Of a stretch of DNA of 9,200 nucleotides, positions 1-7,606 are shown piece by piece. Numbering within the stretch: the first letter of the stretch is position 1; the number at the start of each line of letters is the position of its first letter. The notes beneath the pieces were generated by a model, which did no database searches, had not been told where the DNA came from, and was given only the letters and a program-made list of their open reading frames with translations. The stretch is from Deltaproteobacteria bacterium (GTDB lineage Bacteria; Desulfobacterota; Syntrophia; Syntrophales; UBA2210), in NCBI GenBank assembly GCA_016935935.1, contig JAFGPZ010000091.1, forward strand, positions 1-9,200, read 5' to 3'. Position numbers and translations under genes: made by a program.

Positions 1-1253
1 TCAAAAGGTAGTGCCAAGACTATTTTGGGCACTCGTAGTCCTTTGATATTACAGAATATTAATTTTTCGACTGTCAAAGATCAGTTAAAGAGAGAATCGA
101 CTTGGTTATCGGTAATAACAGCGTTAATAATCTCACCATAGTTGGACATAAAATCGCCACTACTCAAATATGCCGGCAATGGACCAACATCAACCGGATT
201 TCTACCAAGAATAAAAAATATATCCTTTAATATTTTTTCGGTTTCTGAAGTAAAAGGAGCAACGGATAATCCGTATTTTACTCCTTCATCGAGGCTTAGA
301 ATTCCGGTAGCCCCGCTAAAGCTTACGACAGCTAGCCGATTGCCGCGTGGTAAAGGTTGATACCCAAATATTTTTGGTAACTCAAAGAGTTCGTTAAATT
401 TTTCTAATCTGATAATACCGGCCTGTTTGCAAACAGCATGAAAAATTTCGTCATCGACAGCCATTGAACCTGTGTGGGAAGCTGCGGCATTCGCCCCTTC
501 TTTGGTTCTTCCACCCTTGAGAATTAAAACCGGTTTACTGGGAGTAACTTTTCTTGCTATGGCCATGAAACGTGTCCCATTTTTTATACTTTCCAGGTGC
601 ATGGATATGACTTGTGTTTCGGGATCATTCCCCAAATATTCGAGTATGTCACTCTCATCCACATCACACTTATTGCCGAGATCACATATTTTGCTGAATC
701 CACAACAAGTGTCGGCATAAGGAAAAGCCTGCGGATTAATCATCCCTGTTTGAGAGCATATGGCGACCGGGCCTGTCTTTACGCTGGAATAACCTGCTGC
801 ATATGGGCACGGATTGAGTCCATTTGATGTATTTAAAATACCAGCAGTGTTAGGACCGATAATACGAATGTTTTCACGTCGTGCAATTTCACAAATTTCT
901 TCTTGGAGTCGTATACCATCCTCATCCCGTTCCGCAAAACCATCCGCCACTACAACAACTGCCCGTATGTTTTACTTTCCACATTCCTCAAGAACTTGAG
1001 GAACAGATTTGCTTCCAATCATTATGAAAGCCACATCGATACTGTCCTGTACCGAAATAACAGACGGATAGACACGTATACCCAAAACTTCCCCATTATA
1101 AGATGGGTTGATAGGATAAATGTTACCGCGGTATCCAGCATCTAATAAAGTTTTCACCACTATATAACCACCAAACAGACCCTTTTTGAATGAACCGACA
1201 ATTGCAACGCTTTTCGGATCAAAAAATTGGGCAATGTAATTATTACTTGACAC
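1..1253 (-). pseudogene. ADP-forming acyl-CoA synthetase alpha subunit, two in-frame stops, runs off window edge
   Basis: This is the CoA-binding and CoA-ligase subunit of an ADP-forming acyl-CoA synthetase (acyl-CoA + ADP + Pi <-> acid + ATP + CoA), expected in the cytoplasm with the beta subunit just upstream. The N-terminus reads FFDPKSVAIVG, the usual Rossmann CoA-binding start. Later come GPNTAGILN and the ASHTGS segment carrying the family's conserved (phospho)histidine. The reading frame is broken by TAA at 974-972, between ECGK and NIRAVVVVADGFAE, and by TGA at 83-81, between VDSLFN and SLTVEKLIF. Family-like sequence continues in the same frame on both sides of each stop and up to base 1, ending RVPKIVLALPF. 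The GTG at 1253 is chosen because AGGGAGGG lies 7 nt upstream; a GTG at 1283 has no such site. The family is usually about 450 residues or more, so the C-terminus lies outside the window. It is either a decaying gene or carries sequence errors. The family call is firm; its functional state is not. Confidence 0.8.
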
Positions 1254-1260
1254 TTGCGAG

Positions 1261-1268
1261 CCCTCCCT
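1261..1268 (-). promoter_or_regulatory. Ribosome binding site of the alpha-subunit gene
   Basis: AGGGAGGG on the minus strand sits 7 nt before GTG 1253 and decides that start over the in-frame GTG at 1283. It lies in the 39-nt space after the beta-subunit stop. Confidence 0.65.
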
Positions 1269-1292
1269 TTGTATCTCCGACACTGAAACAGA

Positions 1293-1970
1293 TTAGTTTA
1301 GAACTATCAAACAATCTACGACAACAGGTTCGCCTCCCGATTTAATAATTATCGGATTAATATCTATCTCTTTTATATTTTCGTTTTCCAGCCCCAATCT
1401 TCCCACTTTAACGAGGATATCGGCCATCAAATTTTTATCTGCTGCCGCCATCCCACGAATTTCTTCAAGAATCATGCTTCCTCTTATCTCCGCCATCATT
1501 TCAAAGGCATCATAAACTCCCAACGGGGCAACTCTGAAAGACACGTCTTTCAAGATTTCAGTAAAAATCCCCCCTAAACCGAACATGACACATGATCCGA
1601 ACTGCGGATCTCGATTCATGCCTACCACCAGTTCTCTTTCGCCCTTGACAAATTGCTGCACCAGTACTTTTCCATTTATCGAGTTCATAATTTTATTGAT
1701 TTCATCGAATGCTTCTTCCGCTTCCCCATCACTCCTGATATCAACTCGAACCAGATTCTTTTCAGTTTTATGCATCATTTCCGATGAACACCCCTTCAAA
1801 ACCACCGGATACCCTATTTCTCTGACGGCAGTAAAGAGACCCTTCCTGTCATCAACCAATATTTCCCTTACCGTCGGTATCTGATAGGAAGAAAGTATAT
1901 TCTTCGAATCATACTCCGACAGTACTTTTCGTCCCTCTCTCAATGCCTTCTCTATTATTTTCATAGTCAT
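1293..1970 (-). CDS. ADP-forming acyl-CoA synthetase beta subunit (ATP-grasp)
   Basis: This 225-residue protein matches the ATP-grasp beta subunit of ADP-forming acetyl/acyl-CoA synthetases, which moves the phosphoryl group between the alpha-subunit histidine and ADP. Visible landmarks are YPVVLKG (about 54-60), MHKTEKNLV with H67 at the position of the beta-subunit phospho-histidine, ERELVVGMNRDPQFG (111-125), MFGLGGIFTEILKD (129-142) and a C-terminal EIDINPIII stretch (201-209). The length fits stand-alone beta subunits of about 230 residues. The family usually reads HK(T/S)D-x-GGV after the histidine; here it is HKTEKNLV, so the glycine pair is missing. The ATG at 1970 has AAGGTG very close by; ATG 1964, two codons later, is better spaced and equally possible. 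It is followed after 39 nt by the alpha gene, with which it should form a heteromer. It is the first gene after a 380-nt gap, so it may have its own promoter. The acyl substrate cannot be read from the sequence. Confidence 0.87.
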   Translation of the reverse strand: MTMKIIEKALREGRKVLSEYDSKNILSSYQIPTVREILVDDRKGLFTAVREIGYPVVLKGCSSEMMHKTEKNLVRVDIRSDGEAEEAFDEINKIMNSINGKVLVQQFVKGERELVVGMNRDPQFGSCVMFGLGGIFTEILKDVSFRVAPLGVYDAFEMMAEIRGSMILEEIRGMAAADKNLMADILVKVGRLGLENENIKEIDINPIIIKSGGEPVVVDCLIVLN

Positions 1971-2046
1971 GTCACCTTTCCCTTGTTTCTTTCTGACAGT
2001 AACCTTTCAGCAAGACAACCAGACAGTAAACGCGCAACAACCCTTC

Positions 2047-2067
2047 ACTTCACCTGAAGTTGTACAA
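2047..2067. repeat. Adjacent dyads upstream of the synthetase genes, possible operator
   Basis: The plus strand reads ACTTCA-CC-TGAAGT (perfect 6-bp arms, 2-nt centre), followed directly by the palindrome TTGTACAA sharing one T. The pair ends about 77 nt before the beta-subunit ATG, a position suitable for a regulator. No second copy was seen elsewhere in the window, so operator function is a guess. Confidence 0.35.
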
Positions 2068-2140
2068 TATTACCCCGGCATAACGACAGTACATCATTGC
2101 CAGTCAAAGCATTCTTACTCAGTACCCATACAGCCTCGTG

Positions 2141-2346
2141 CATTATTCAACCAGAGGGGTCTCTACCTCTTTTTCAAAAGTATTTGAAAGAGAAGAAGGG
2201 GGATAATGCCGGTTAATTGTCTTTCCCATCGCATATAAGTATTCATTAAATATTAAATCATCGATAAAAAAAGACTGTGAAGAAATTTACAAAGTATCCG
2301 ATCATGTTGAAGCAGAATTGACAGGCACAATATTCCATTATTCAAC
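2141..2346. repeat. 11-nt direct repeat pair
   Basis: CATTATTCAAC occurs at 2141-2151 and again at 2336-2346, both on the plus strand inside the same intergenic gap and 195 nt apart. The second copy lies just past the crotonase 2 stop codon. It may be chance in AT-rich DNA, or the trace of a duplication or an excised element. Confidence 0.3.
2168..2193. repeat. Hairpin in the gap after crotonase 2
   Basis: Eleven pairs (one T-G wobble in plus-strand sense) flank a 4-nt loop, with core TTTCAAA-AGTA-TTTGAAA. In the minus-strand transcript the wobble becomes an A-C mismatch, so the hairpin is weaker in the direction of the genes. No T-run follows on the minus strand, so it does not qualify as a classic terminator, though it lies between the two likely transcription units. 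Confidence 0.4.
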
Positions 2347-2350
2347 TCAA

Positions 2351-3139
2351 TCACGTTCCACCGAACACCGGTATGCGTTTTTCCAGAAATGCTTTGATAC
2401 CCTCTTGATAATCTGCCGTTTTCGCCGCCCGAAGCATTCCCTCACCTTCAAGTTGTAATTGGCTGCTCAAAAGTCCAAGCATTGCATGATTAAAATTTTC
2501 TTTAATTATACCAAAAGCTCTTGTCGGTCCCTTTGCGAGTCTTTCGGCAACGTCCAATGAAACTTCTTTAAGCTTTTCATTATCCACTATTCGATTCACA
2601 AACCCCCACTCTAAAGCCTGCCGGGCATCGAACAGGCAATCGAAAAGCATAATCTCCGTTGCCTTCCCGAAGCCGATGAGAAGAGGAACCAGCAGTTCCC
2701 ATGCACCGTCACCCGTTAATCCCACACTTGAGTAAGCGGGTTTGAACGTTGCCGCCGCGGTGGCAATTCGATAATCGCATGCTGCAACAATCGACATCCC
2801 GGCCCCTCCGGCGATACCGTTAACTGCAGCAATCACCGGTTTGGGCATCTGACGGATGCTCATGATGAATCTGTTAAATGGCTTTATCAGCTTCCTGATA
2901 GGCTCAGACGGTTCCGATTCAATATATTCCTTAAAAACCAATAAATCTCCACCCGAACAGAATGCCTTGCCGGCACCGGTCAATATGACAGCCTTAACAT
3001 CTTCATCGTAGCAATATGTCATGGCCTTGTTTAAATCTTCGGCCAACCCTTCCTGATACGCGTTGAATGTCTTAGGCCTATTAAAAATAATGGTAACGAC
3101 ATTGCCCGATTTTTCATATACTATGTTTTCAAAAGTCAT
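2351..3139 (-). CDS. Enoyl-CoA hydratase/isomerase family protein (crotonase 2, isomerase/dehalogenase-like)
   Basis: This 262-residue crotonase-fold enzyme acts on a CoA thioester in the cytoplasm. The two oxyanion-hole segments are AFCSGGDL (59-66) and NGIAGGAGMS (107-116). The two catalytic glutamates of classical hydratases are not kept: their positions align with S116 and Y136. An aspartate, D144 in GLTGDGAWELL, falls where PaaG-type isomerases and 4-chlorobenzoyl-CoA dehalogenase carry their catalytic Asp. A double-bond isomerase or related role is therefore more likely than simple hydration. The C-terminal EKRIPVF is typical of the fold. The ATG at 3139 is chosen because AAGGGG lies 5 nt upstream; a GTG two codons earlier (3145) overlaps that site. 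It follows the flavin enzyme by 77 nt and is the last gene before the 380-nt gap. The family is certain; the exact reaction is not. Confidence 0.88.
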   Translation of the reverse strand: MTFENIVYEKSGNVVTIIFNRPKTFNAYQEGLAEDLNKAMTYCYDEDVKAVILTGAGKAFCSGGDLLVFKEYIESEPSEPIRKLIKPFNRFIMSIRQMPKPVIAAVNGIAGGAGMSIVAACDYRIATAAATFKPAYSSVGLTGDGAWELLVPLLIGFGKATEIMLFDCLFDARQALEWGFVNRIVDNEKLKEVSLDVAERLAKGPTRAFGIIKENFNHAMLGLLSSQLQLEGEGMLRAAKTADYQEGIKAFLEKRIPVFGGT

Positions 3140-3144
3140 TATCA

Positions 3145-3150
3145 CCCCTT
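3145..3150 (-). promoter_or_regulatory. Ribosome binding site of crotonase 2
   Basis: AAGGGG followed by TGATA precedes ATG 3139 by 5 nt. It overlaps the alternative GTG at 3145, which argues for the ATG. Confidence 0.55.
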
Positions 3151-3216
3151 GAATTCTTGACCTGAATGACGTTACTTCCTCTTATCCATTTATACCCATA
3201 ACGAGAACAGATATTG

Positions 3217-4269
3217 TTAAACTGAGTCCTTCATTTCCACTTTTACCCCCATATCTTTCTGTACCGCTTTGGCCTCCACTACAATTCTCTCGATAAGCTC
3301 TGAAACTGATGGTACATCGTGAAGCAGTCCCGTTATTTGACCCACAGGAAGAACTCCCCTATCGGTGTCCCCATCTTCCGTGGCAAGTCGAAACTCATTG
3401 AAGGCATTTGCCATGTAGGCCAGCCACTTGGTATTTTTCCATCCTTTCGATATGACACTGAAGAACAGCTTCATATAGGGAAGGTGCAGTTGTCTTGCTA
3501 TGCCCCTCGAGCTGAAAAAGGCCCCCGTGAGATCGAGTCCTCTTTTATCCGAACCCCTCGCCGCATACGTATCCATAACGCGACAGGGTAAACCATCGAT
3601 ACGTGCAGAATAAATGGTCTCATATACACTCTTTTCCAATGAAAGTTTTTTGTACGTATCGTGAAGTTTACTTTCTTGAGTGGTCATGAATTGCGTTCCC
3701 ATAGCTATGCCGTCCGCACCAAGCGCTAATGCTGCCGCCAACCCTCTCCCATCAGCAAAACCACCCGCCGCAATAACAGGGATATCTATCTCGTCAACAA
3801 TACTGGGAATCAAAACGAGATTTGTAATATCCCCGCCATGACCAGCAGCCTCATGACCCGTTACAATCAAGGCATCTGTTCCGTATTCCTGAGCACGTTT
3901 CGCGTGGCGATGATTTACAACAGTAGCTATTACCTTACCGCCGTACGCATGTACTGCTTTTATTACCTTATCACCTTTCCCGAGTGAAAAATTAATAACG
4001 GGAACTTTCTCTTCTATGAGCACAGTGACATTTTCAGCCGCTCCCGGAAAATGAAGGGTTGCATTTGCCCCGAAAGGCTTATCGGTCAGTTCCCTGATCT
4101 TCCTTATGGAATTCCTTGTCTGATCAGTACTCAACGGGCCGGTCGCCAAGATTCCCAGCCCTCCGGCATTAGAAACAGCCGCCACCATCTCGGGAACTGC
4201 AATCCAGCTCATGCCGGAAAGAACAATAGGAACTTCCACATCAAGAAGTTCAGTCACTCTCGTTTTCAT
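3217..4269 (-). CDS. Nitronate monooxygenase / FabK-like FMN-dependent TIM-barrel enzyme
   Basis: This 350-residue protein belongs to the 2-nitropropane dioxygenase family, FMN-binding TIM barrels that include nitronate monooxygenases and the enoyl-ACP reductase FabK. Visible marks are PIVLSGM (14-20), SNAGGLGIL (33-41), PFGAN (65-69), GHEAAGHGGD (138-147) with the conserved active-site histidine, AAGGFADGRG (167-176) and GADGIAMGTQF (184-194), the FMN phosphate-binding part. The length is normal. It lies among carboxylase and crotonase genes, where relatives are often annotated as nitronate monooxygenase without evidence. An enoyl-thioester reductase role fits the neighbours better, but this is inference. 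A GGAAGG-rich site lies about 7 nt before ATG 4269. The 156-nt upstream gap holds a small ATCCC-GGC-GGGAT stem (4409-4421) and an AAAAATTTTT palindrome (4391-4400), without a recognisable terminator or promoter. Confidence 0.87.
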   Translation of the reverse strand: MKTRVTELLDVEVPIVLSGMSWIAVPEMVAAVSNAGGLGILATGPLSTDQTRNSIRKIRELTDKPFGANATLHFPGAAENVTVLIEEKVPVINFSLGKGDKVIKAVHAYGGKVIATVVNHRHAKRAQEYGTDALIVTGHEAAGHGGDITNLVLIPSIVDEIDIPVIAAGGFADGRGLAAALALGADGIAMGTQFMTTQESKLHDTYKKLSLEKSVYETIYSARIDGLPCRVMDTYAARGSDKRGLDLTGAFFSSRGIARQLHLPYMKLFFSVISKGWKNTKWLAYMANAFNEFRLATEDGDTDRGVLPVGQITGLLHDVPSVSELIERIVVEAKAVQKDMGVKVEMKDSV

Positions 4270-4425
4270 AACAAGACTTCCTTCCTAAAAATCTCCCCGA
4301 CCTCCTGATTCATTGTGAAATGCTTTCTTCAGCATCAACACAGTTCATATGACTGTCTTATTGCAATCAATCGTGACATACTTCGCCATAAAAAATTTTT
4401 ATTTTTTCATCCCGGCGGGATTTAC

Positions 4426-6123
4426 TTACACAGGACGGTTCCCCTGCTTGCGAAGCGGTCTCGGCACCACACGATCCTTTATCGTTTTTCCCATTTTCAA
4501 TGCATTGATAATAACTTGTCTCGTCCTTCTCGGGTCAATAATGTCATCAAAGAAATTCCATCTCAAGTTCGCAGCTGTTTTGATCGGATCAACATATTCG
4601 TCGAAATACTCTTTCTTCTTGGTCTCGGCAAACTCAAGCCGTTCTTCTGATGTGGGTAATTCTCGTATCTTTCTGTCGTAAATAATAGCAACAGCTCCGT
4701 CCGCACCCATGGGCGCATACTCGGCGGTCGGCCACACATAAACAAAGTCAGCCGCATGAGGCCGTGCACAGAATATCGGTAACGTACCACCGTAAGCCTT
4801 CCGCACGAGAATACAAACTCGAGGTATGGTTGCAGAATTTGTTGTGTGGAGGAGCTTCGTCGCGTGGCGGATAACACCCATTCTCTCCCAGTCATCTCCA
4901 ACCGTTATTGCAGGTGTATCAACGAAATAAATCATCGGGATGTTGAAACAGTCACAAAATGTAATGAACCGAGTTACCTTGTCACAGGCATCAGGTTCAA
5001 GACATCCTGCCAGATACGCGGGATTCCCCGCGTAGATTCCGCAGGGATATCCATCGAAACGGCAGAAACCAACAATCGCACTCCGCGCATAGCCATCCAT
5101 AATCTCCAGAAAATCTCCATCGTCAACTATCAATCTGATTACTTCATGCATATCGTATGTTCGCCTCGGATCCTCGGGAAGTATATCGAGCAGTTTTTCT
5201 TCCTGTCTAACCGGATTATCCGTAGAAGGAATATGGGGTGGCTTCTCTTCGCATGATGAAGGGCAGAAACTCAGGATCTTTTTCGTTACTTCAATCGCTT
5301 CTCTATCGTCCTCCGCAGCATAATGACAGCTTCCCGAATATTCCATGTGGTACTCGGCTCCTCCGATTTCCGTAATATCTTCCCGAGTAAGTGCAGCCGT
5401 CGCCCGAGGCCCCCCAAGCCACATGTTCGTTCCCTTTGACTTTGTCATGATTACAAAATCGGTCAAGACCGGAGAATACGCCTGTCCGGCAGCACAGCCT
5501 CCGCATATAATAGTAATTTGAGGTATGACGCCTGAATAATTACTCTGTAACCAGAACGTGTCATAATATCCTCTGAGGCATGGAGCTGCTTCGTGGAGCC
5601 TTGCCCCCGATGAGTCAATAAACCCGACTATGGGTACCCTGGCTGCCGTAGCGAGTTTGGTAATCTCGGCAACCTTTATCTGGTGACCCTCTCCGCTGGA
5701 GCCCGCCAATACGCTGTAGTCAGTTGCATAAGCACACACCCTCCTGCCGTTTACTTCTCCGAATCCGCATATTACTCCATCAGTAGGGGTATAGTACTCA
5801 TCCATTCCCATGCCTTTTACCTGACTCTCACCAAATATACCGTGCTCGACGAAAGTCCCTTCATCAAAAAACAATGCTATTCTTTCTCTCGCCGTGAGTT
5901 TCCCTCGCTCACGCTGTTTAGCCAATAACTTCTCACTTCCCATTCGAAATATTTTTTCCCTTTTCGCTTCAACAATCGAAACTCGCGTTTTCAGATCCTC
6001 AACATAGGGTCTGAATGTTATTCCCCGCCCTTTTTTATCCTTGGATTTTTTCTTTTTTGCGTCGATTATTTCTTTAGTCGTATCAATCGACCATTTCTCC
6101 TTTTTTGTATCCTCTTTCGACAT
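4426..6123 (-). CDS. Acyl-CoA carboxylase carboxyltransferase subunit (PccB/MccB-like, divergent)
   Basis: This 565-residue biotin-dependent carboxyltransferase would move CO2 from carboxybiotin to an acyl-CoA. The N-terminal half has KLTARERIALFFDEGTF, DSSGARLHE (about 170-178) and the first oxyanion region CGGCAAGQAYSP (207-218). The C-terminal half has FVDTPAITVGDDWE (400-413), RKAYGGTLPIF (441-451), WPTAE (464-468) and MGADGA. Actinobacterial PccB enzymes read GGAYDVM, where the Asp sets propionyl preference; here the slot is Pro (GGTLPIF). The family's usual FITGP is MWLGGP. The substrate is therefore not predictable as acetyl or propionyl. An N-terminal Lys-rich stretch (about residues 7-32) precedes the domain. 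The start is ATG 6123, with AGGAGG 5 nt upstream; an in-frame ATG at 6144 would place that site inside the gene. It lies 85 nt after the biotin carboxylase, its expected partner. No membrane decarboxylase subunit is nearby, so glutaconyl- or methylmalonyl-CoA decarboxylase is less likely. Confidence 0.92.
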   Translation of the reverse strand: MSKEDTKKEKWSIDTTKEIIDAKKKKSKDKKGRGITFRPYVEDLKTRVSIVEAKREKIFRMGSEKLLAKQRERGKLTARERIALFFDEGTFVEHGIFGESQVKGMGMDEYYTPTDGVICGFGEVNGRRVCAYATDYSVLAGSSGEGHQIKVAEITKLATAARVPIVGFIDSSGARLHEAAPCLRGYYDTFWLQSNYSGVIPQITIICGGCAAGQAYSPVLTDFVIMTKSKGTNMWLGGPRATAALTREDITEIGGAEYHMEYSGSCHYAAEDDREAIEVTKKILSFCPSSCEEKPPHIPSTDNPVRQEEKLLDILPEDPRRTYDMHEVIRLIVDDGDFLEIMDGYARSAIVGFCRFDGYPCGIYAGNPAYLAGCLEPDACDKVTRFITFCDCFNIPMIYFVDTPAITVGDDWERMGVIRHATKLLHTTNSATIPRVCILVRKAYGGTLPIFCARPHAADFVYVWPTAEYAPMGADGAVAIIYDRKIRELPTSEERLEFAETKKKEYFDEYVDPIKTAANLRWNFFDDIIDPRRTRQVIINALKMGKTIKDRVVPRPLRKQGNRPV

Positions 6124-6128
6124 TTGCC

Positions 6129-6134
6129 CCTCCT
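6129..6134 (-). promoter_or_regulatory. Ribosome binding site of the carboxyltransferase gene
   Basis: AGGAGG lies 5 nt before ATG 6123. The upstream in-frame ATG 6144 has no purine-rich site, so this element sets the start and removes seven residues from the longest frame. Confidence 0.75.
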
Positions 6135-6208
6135 CATCCAGCATGGTTTGTTGTCAGCATCATTCATGGTTAAATATGTCGTTACGTGTCCTTATCTATC
6201 TTCCAACA

Positions 6209-7552
6209 TTACATTTTTTTATAAACTCTTTCCAAATAGTGTGTATCAATATCATCATTAATGAAATCTTTATCCCGCAAAACCTTCTCATGAAACGGAA
6301 TTGTTACCGGGAGACCTTCAATCTCGAACTCGGCGAGAGCCCGCGACATCCTTCTTATGGCTATGTTTCTTTCTCCACCCCAAACAACCAATTTTCCCAG
6401 GAGTGAATCGTAAAACGGCGGCACTGTGTAACCTTCATAAATATGAGTGTCCAATCTTACGCCAAAACCACCGGGCAACCGTAATTTCTCTATCACTCCC
6501 GGTGACGGCATGAAATCCTCTTCAGGATCTTCCGCATTTATCCGGCACTCAATGGACCATCCATTCAGCCCAATATTCTCCTGGGCAATGTTCAACTTTT
6601 CGCCTGATGCAATCACTATTTGCAGATGAACCAAATCCAAACCCGTCACCATTTCCGTCACCGGATGTTCAACTTGAAGACGAGAATTAATTTCGTTGAC
6701 ATAGAAATTTTTTTTCTTATCAACCAAAAACTCGACGGTGCCGGCATTGAAATAACCGACCGCCTTCATTACTTCAATGGCAGCGTTCCCCATTTCCTCT
6801 CTCAACTGTTCATCCATAACGGGCGACGGTGATTCCTCGATTAACTTTTGATATCTCTTTTGAACACTGCATTCTCGTTCACCAAGGTGAACATAGTTAC
6901 CGAATTCATCAGCAATAATCTGAAATTCGATATGTCGGGGTTCCGTAATGTATCTTTCGATATAAAGGTCGGGGTTTCCGAAGGCTGCTGATGCTTCTCC
7001 TTTTGCCATAAGGAGAAACTCTTTCAGTTGTATTTCGTTATGGGCAACCCTCATGCCCCTTCCACCACCTCCCCCGGAAGCCTTTATAATAACGGGATAT
7101 CCTATCTCTTCAGTCACTTTGATTGCATCTTCGAGAGAAACAGCCCCCTCGCTACCCGGTAAAATGGGAACTCCGGCCCTTTTCGCCGCCTTTCGAGCTT
7201 CTATCTTATTCCCGGCTTTTCTTTGACTTTCGGATGACGGACCTATGAACTTGATATCGTTTTCTTCGCACATTCTGGTAAAAACCTCGTCTTCTGCAAG
7301 AAAACCATAACCCGGATGAATTGCCTCAGCGCCTGTTTTTTTCGCAACACTAACTATTTTTTCACGGTCCAGATAGCTTTTTTTCGCCAGAGGTTTTCCT
7401 ATATTCATCGCCTCATCAGCATATGTTACATGTAGGGATTCCCGGTCAGCATCCGAATAAACCGCAACGGTCCTTATGCCCATTTCCACACAGGTGCGTA
7501 TTATTCTGAGTGCTATTTCTCCTCTATTGACTATCAGTATACTTTTAAACAT
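6209..7552 (-). CDS. accC: Biotin carboxylase subunit of acyl-CoA carboxylase
   Basis: This 447-residue ATP-grasp enzyme carboxylates the biotin on the carrier protein using ATP and bicarbonate. It is full length for AccC (E. coli about 449). Motifs in order: ILIVNRGEIALRII (5-18), HPGYGFLAE (79-87), K116, K157, the glycine-rich ATP loop GGGGRGMR (161-168), ERECSVQKRYQKLIEE (225-240) with the catalytic Lys at 236, and EINSRLQVEHPVTE (287-300), where E287, N289 and R291 match E288, N290 and R292 of the E. coli enzyme. All key residues are present, so it should be active. It starts at ATG 7552, with only a weak purine-rich GAGAGAAG upstream, and lies 54 nt after the carrier gene. The symbol describes the subunit type: the enzyme here probably serves the adjacent acyl-CoA carboxyltransferase rather than fatty-acid synthesis, since no accA or accD is present. 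Confidence 0.96.
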   Translation of the reverse strand: MFKSILIVNRGEIALRIIRTCVEMGIRTVAVYSDADRESLHVTYADEAMNIGKPLAKKSYLDREKIVSVAKKTGAEAIHPGYGFLAEDEVFTRMCEENDIKFIGPSSESQRKAGNKIEARKAAKRAGVPILPGSEGAVSLEDAIKVTEEIGYPVIIKASGGGGGRGMRVAHNEIQLKEFLLMAKGEASAAFGNPDLYIERYITEPRHIEFQIIADEFGNYVHLGERECSVQKRYQKLIEESPSPVMDEQLREEMGNAAIEVMKAVGYFNAGTVEFLVDKKKNFYVNEINSRLQVEHPVTEMVTGLDLVHLQIVIASGEKLNIAQENIGLNGWSIECRINAEDPEEDFMPSPGVIEKLRLPGGFGVRLDTHIYEGYTVPPFYDSLLGKLVVWGGERNIAIRRMSRALAEFEIEGLPVTIPFHEKVLRDKDFINDDIDTHYLERVYKKM

Positions 7553-7606
7553 TTATCACTTCTCTCAGCCTCTGAATCTTTATGAACGATTCTCTACACC
7601 GTCAGA

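Larger units (their letters stand above)
1971..2350. other. 380-nt gap without a convincing gene
   Basis: This stretch separates crotonase 2 from the synthetase beta gene and is AT-rich in its 2221-2290 part. The only minus-strand reading frame of note, about 32 codons from 2143 to 2045, has no ribosome binding site. The region contains a hairpin (2168-2193), a dyad (2047-2060) next to an 8-bp palindrome (2060-2067), and an 11-nt direct repeat (2141-2151 and 2336-2346). It is a reasonable place for the promoter of the synthetase genes, but I could not find a -35/-10 pair good enough to annotate. Confidence 0.6.

Noticed and set aside
81..83. Selenocysteine or reassigned TGA in the alpha subunit
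   Set aside because: There is no known selenoprotein in this family, TGA ends crotonase 2 normally, and a second break (TAA) in the same gene points to decay or error.
2045..2143. Minus-strand frame of about 32 codons beginning MHEAVWVLSKN inside the 380-nt gap
   Set aside because: There is no ribosome binding site before its ATG, no recognisable family, and it overlaps the dyad region; chance is sufficient.
1969..2187. Plus-strand open frame across the intergenic gap
   Set aside because: It starts opposite the beta-subunit ATG, has low-complexity composition and no family features, and runs against all neighbouring genes.
4390..4421. Possible rho-independent terminator after the carboxyltransferase (ATCCC-GGC-GGGAT stem and nearby A/T runs)
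   Set aside because: The stem has only 5 pairs and in the minus-strand direction is followed by an A-rich stretch; the T-run comes about 13 nt later.
4270..4425. Promoter-like TTGATT and TATGAA boxes upstream of the flavin enzyme
   Set aside because: The spacing is about 15 nt and both boxes match the consensus poorly, so it is not annotated.
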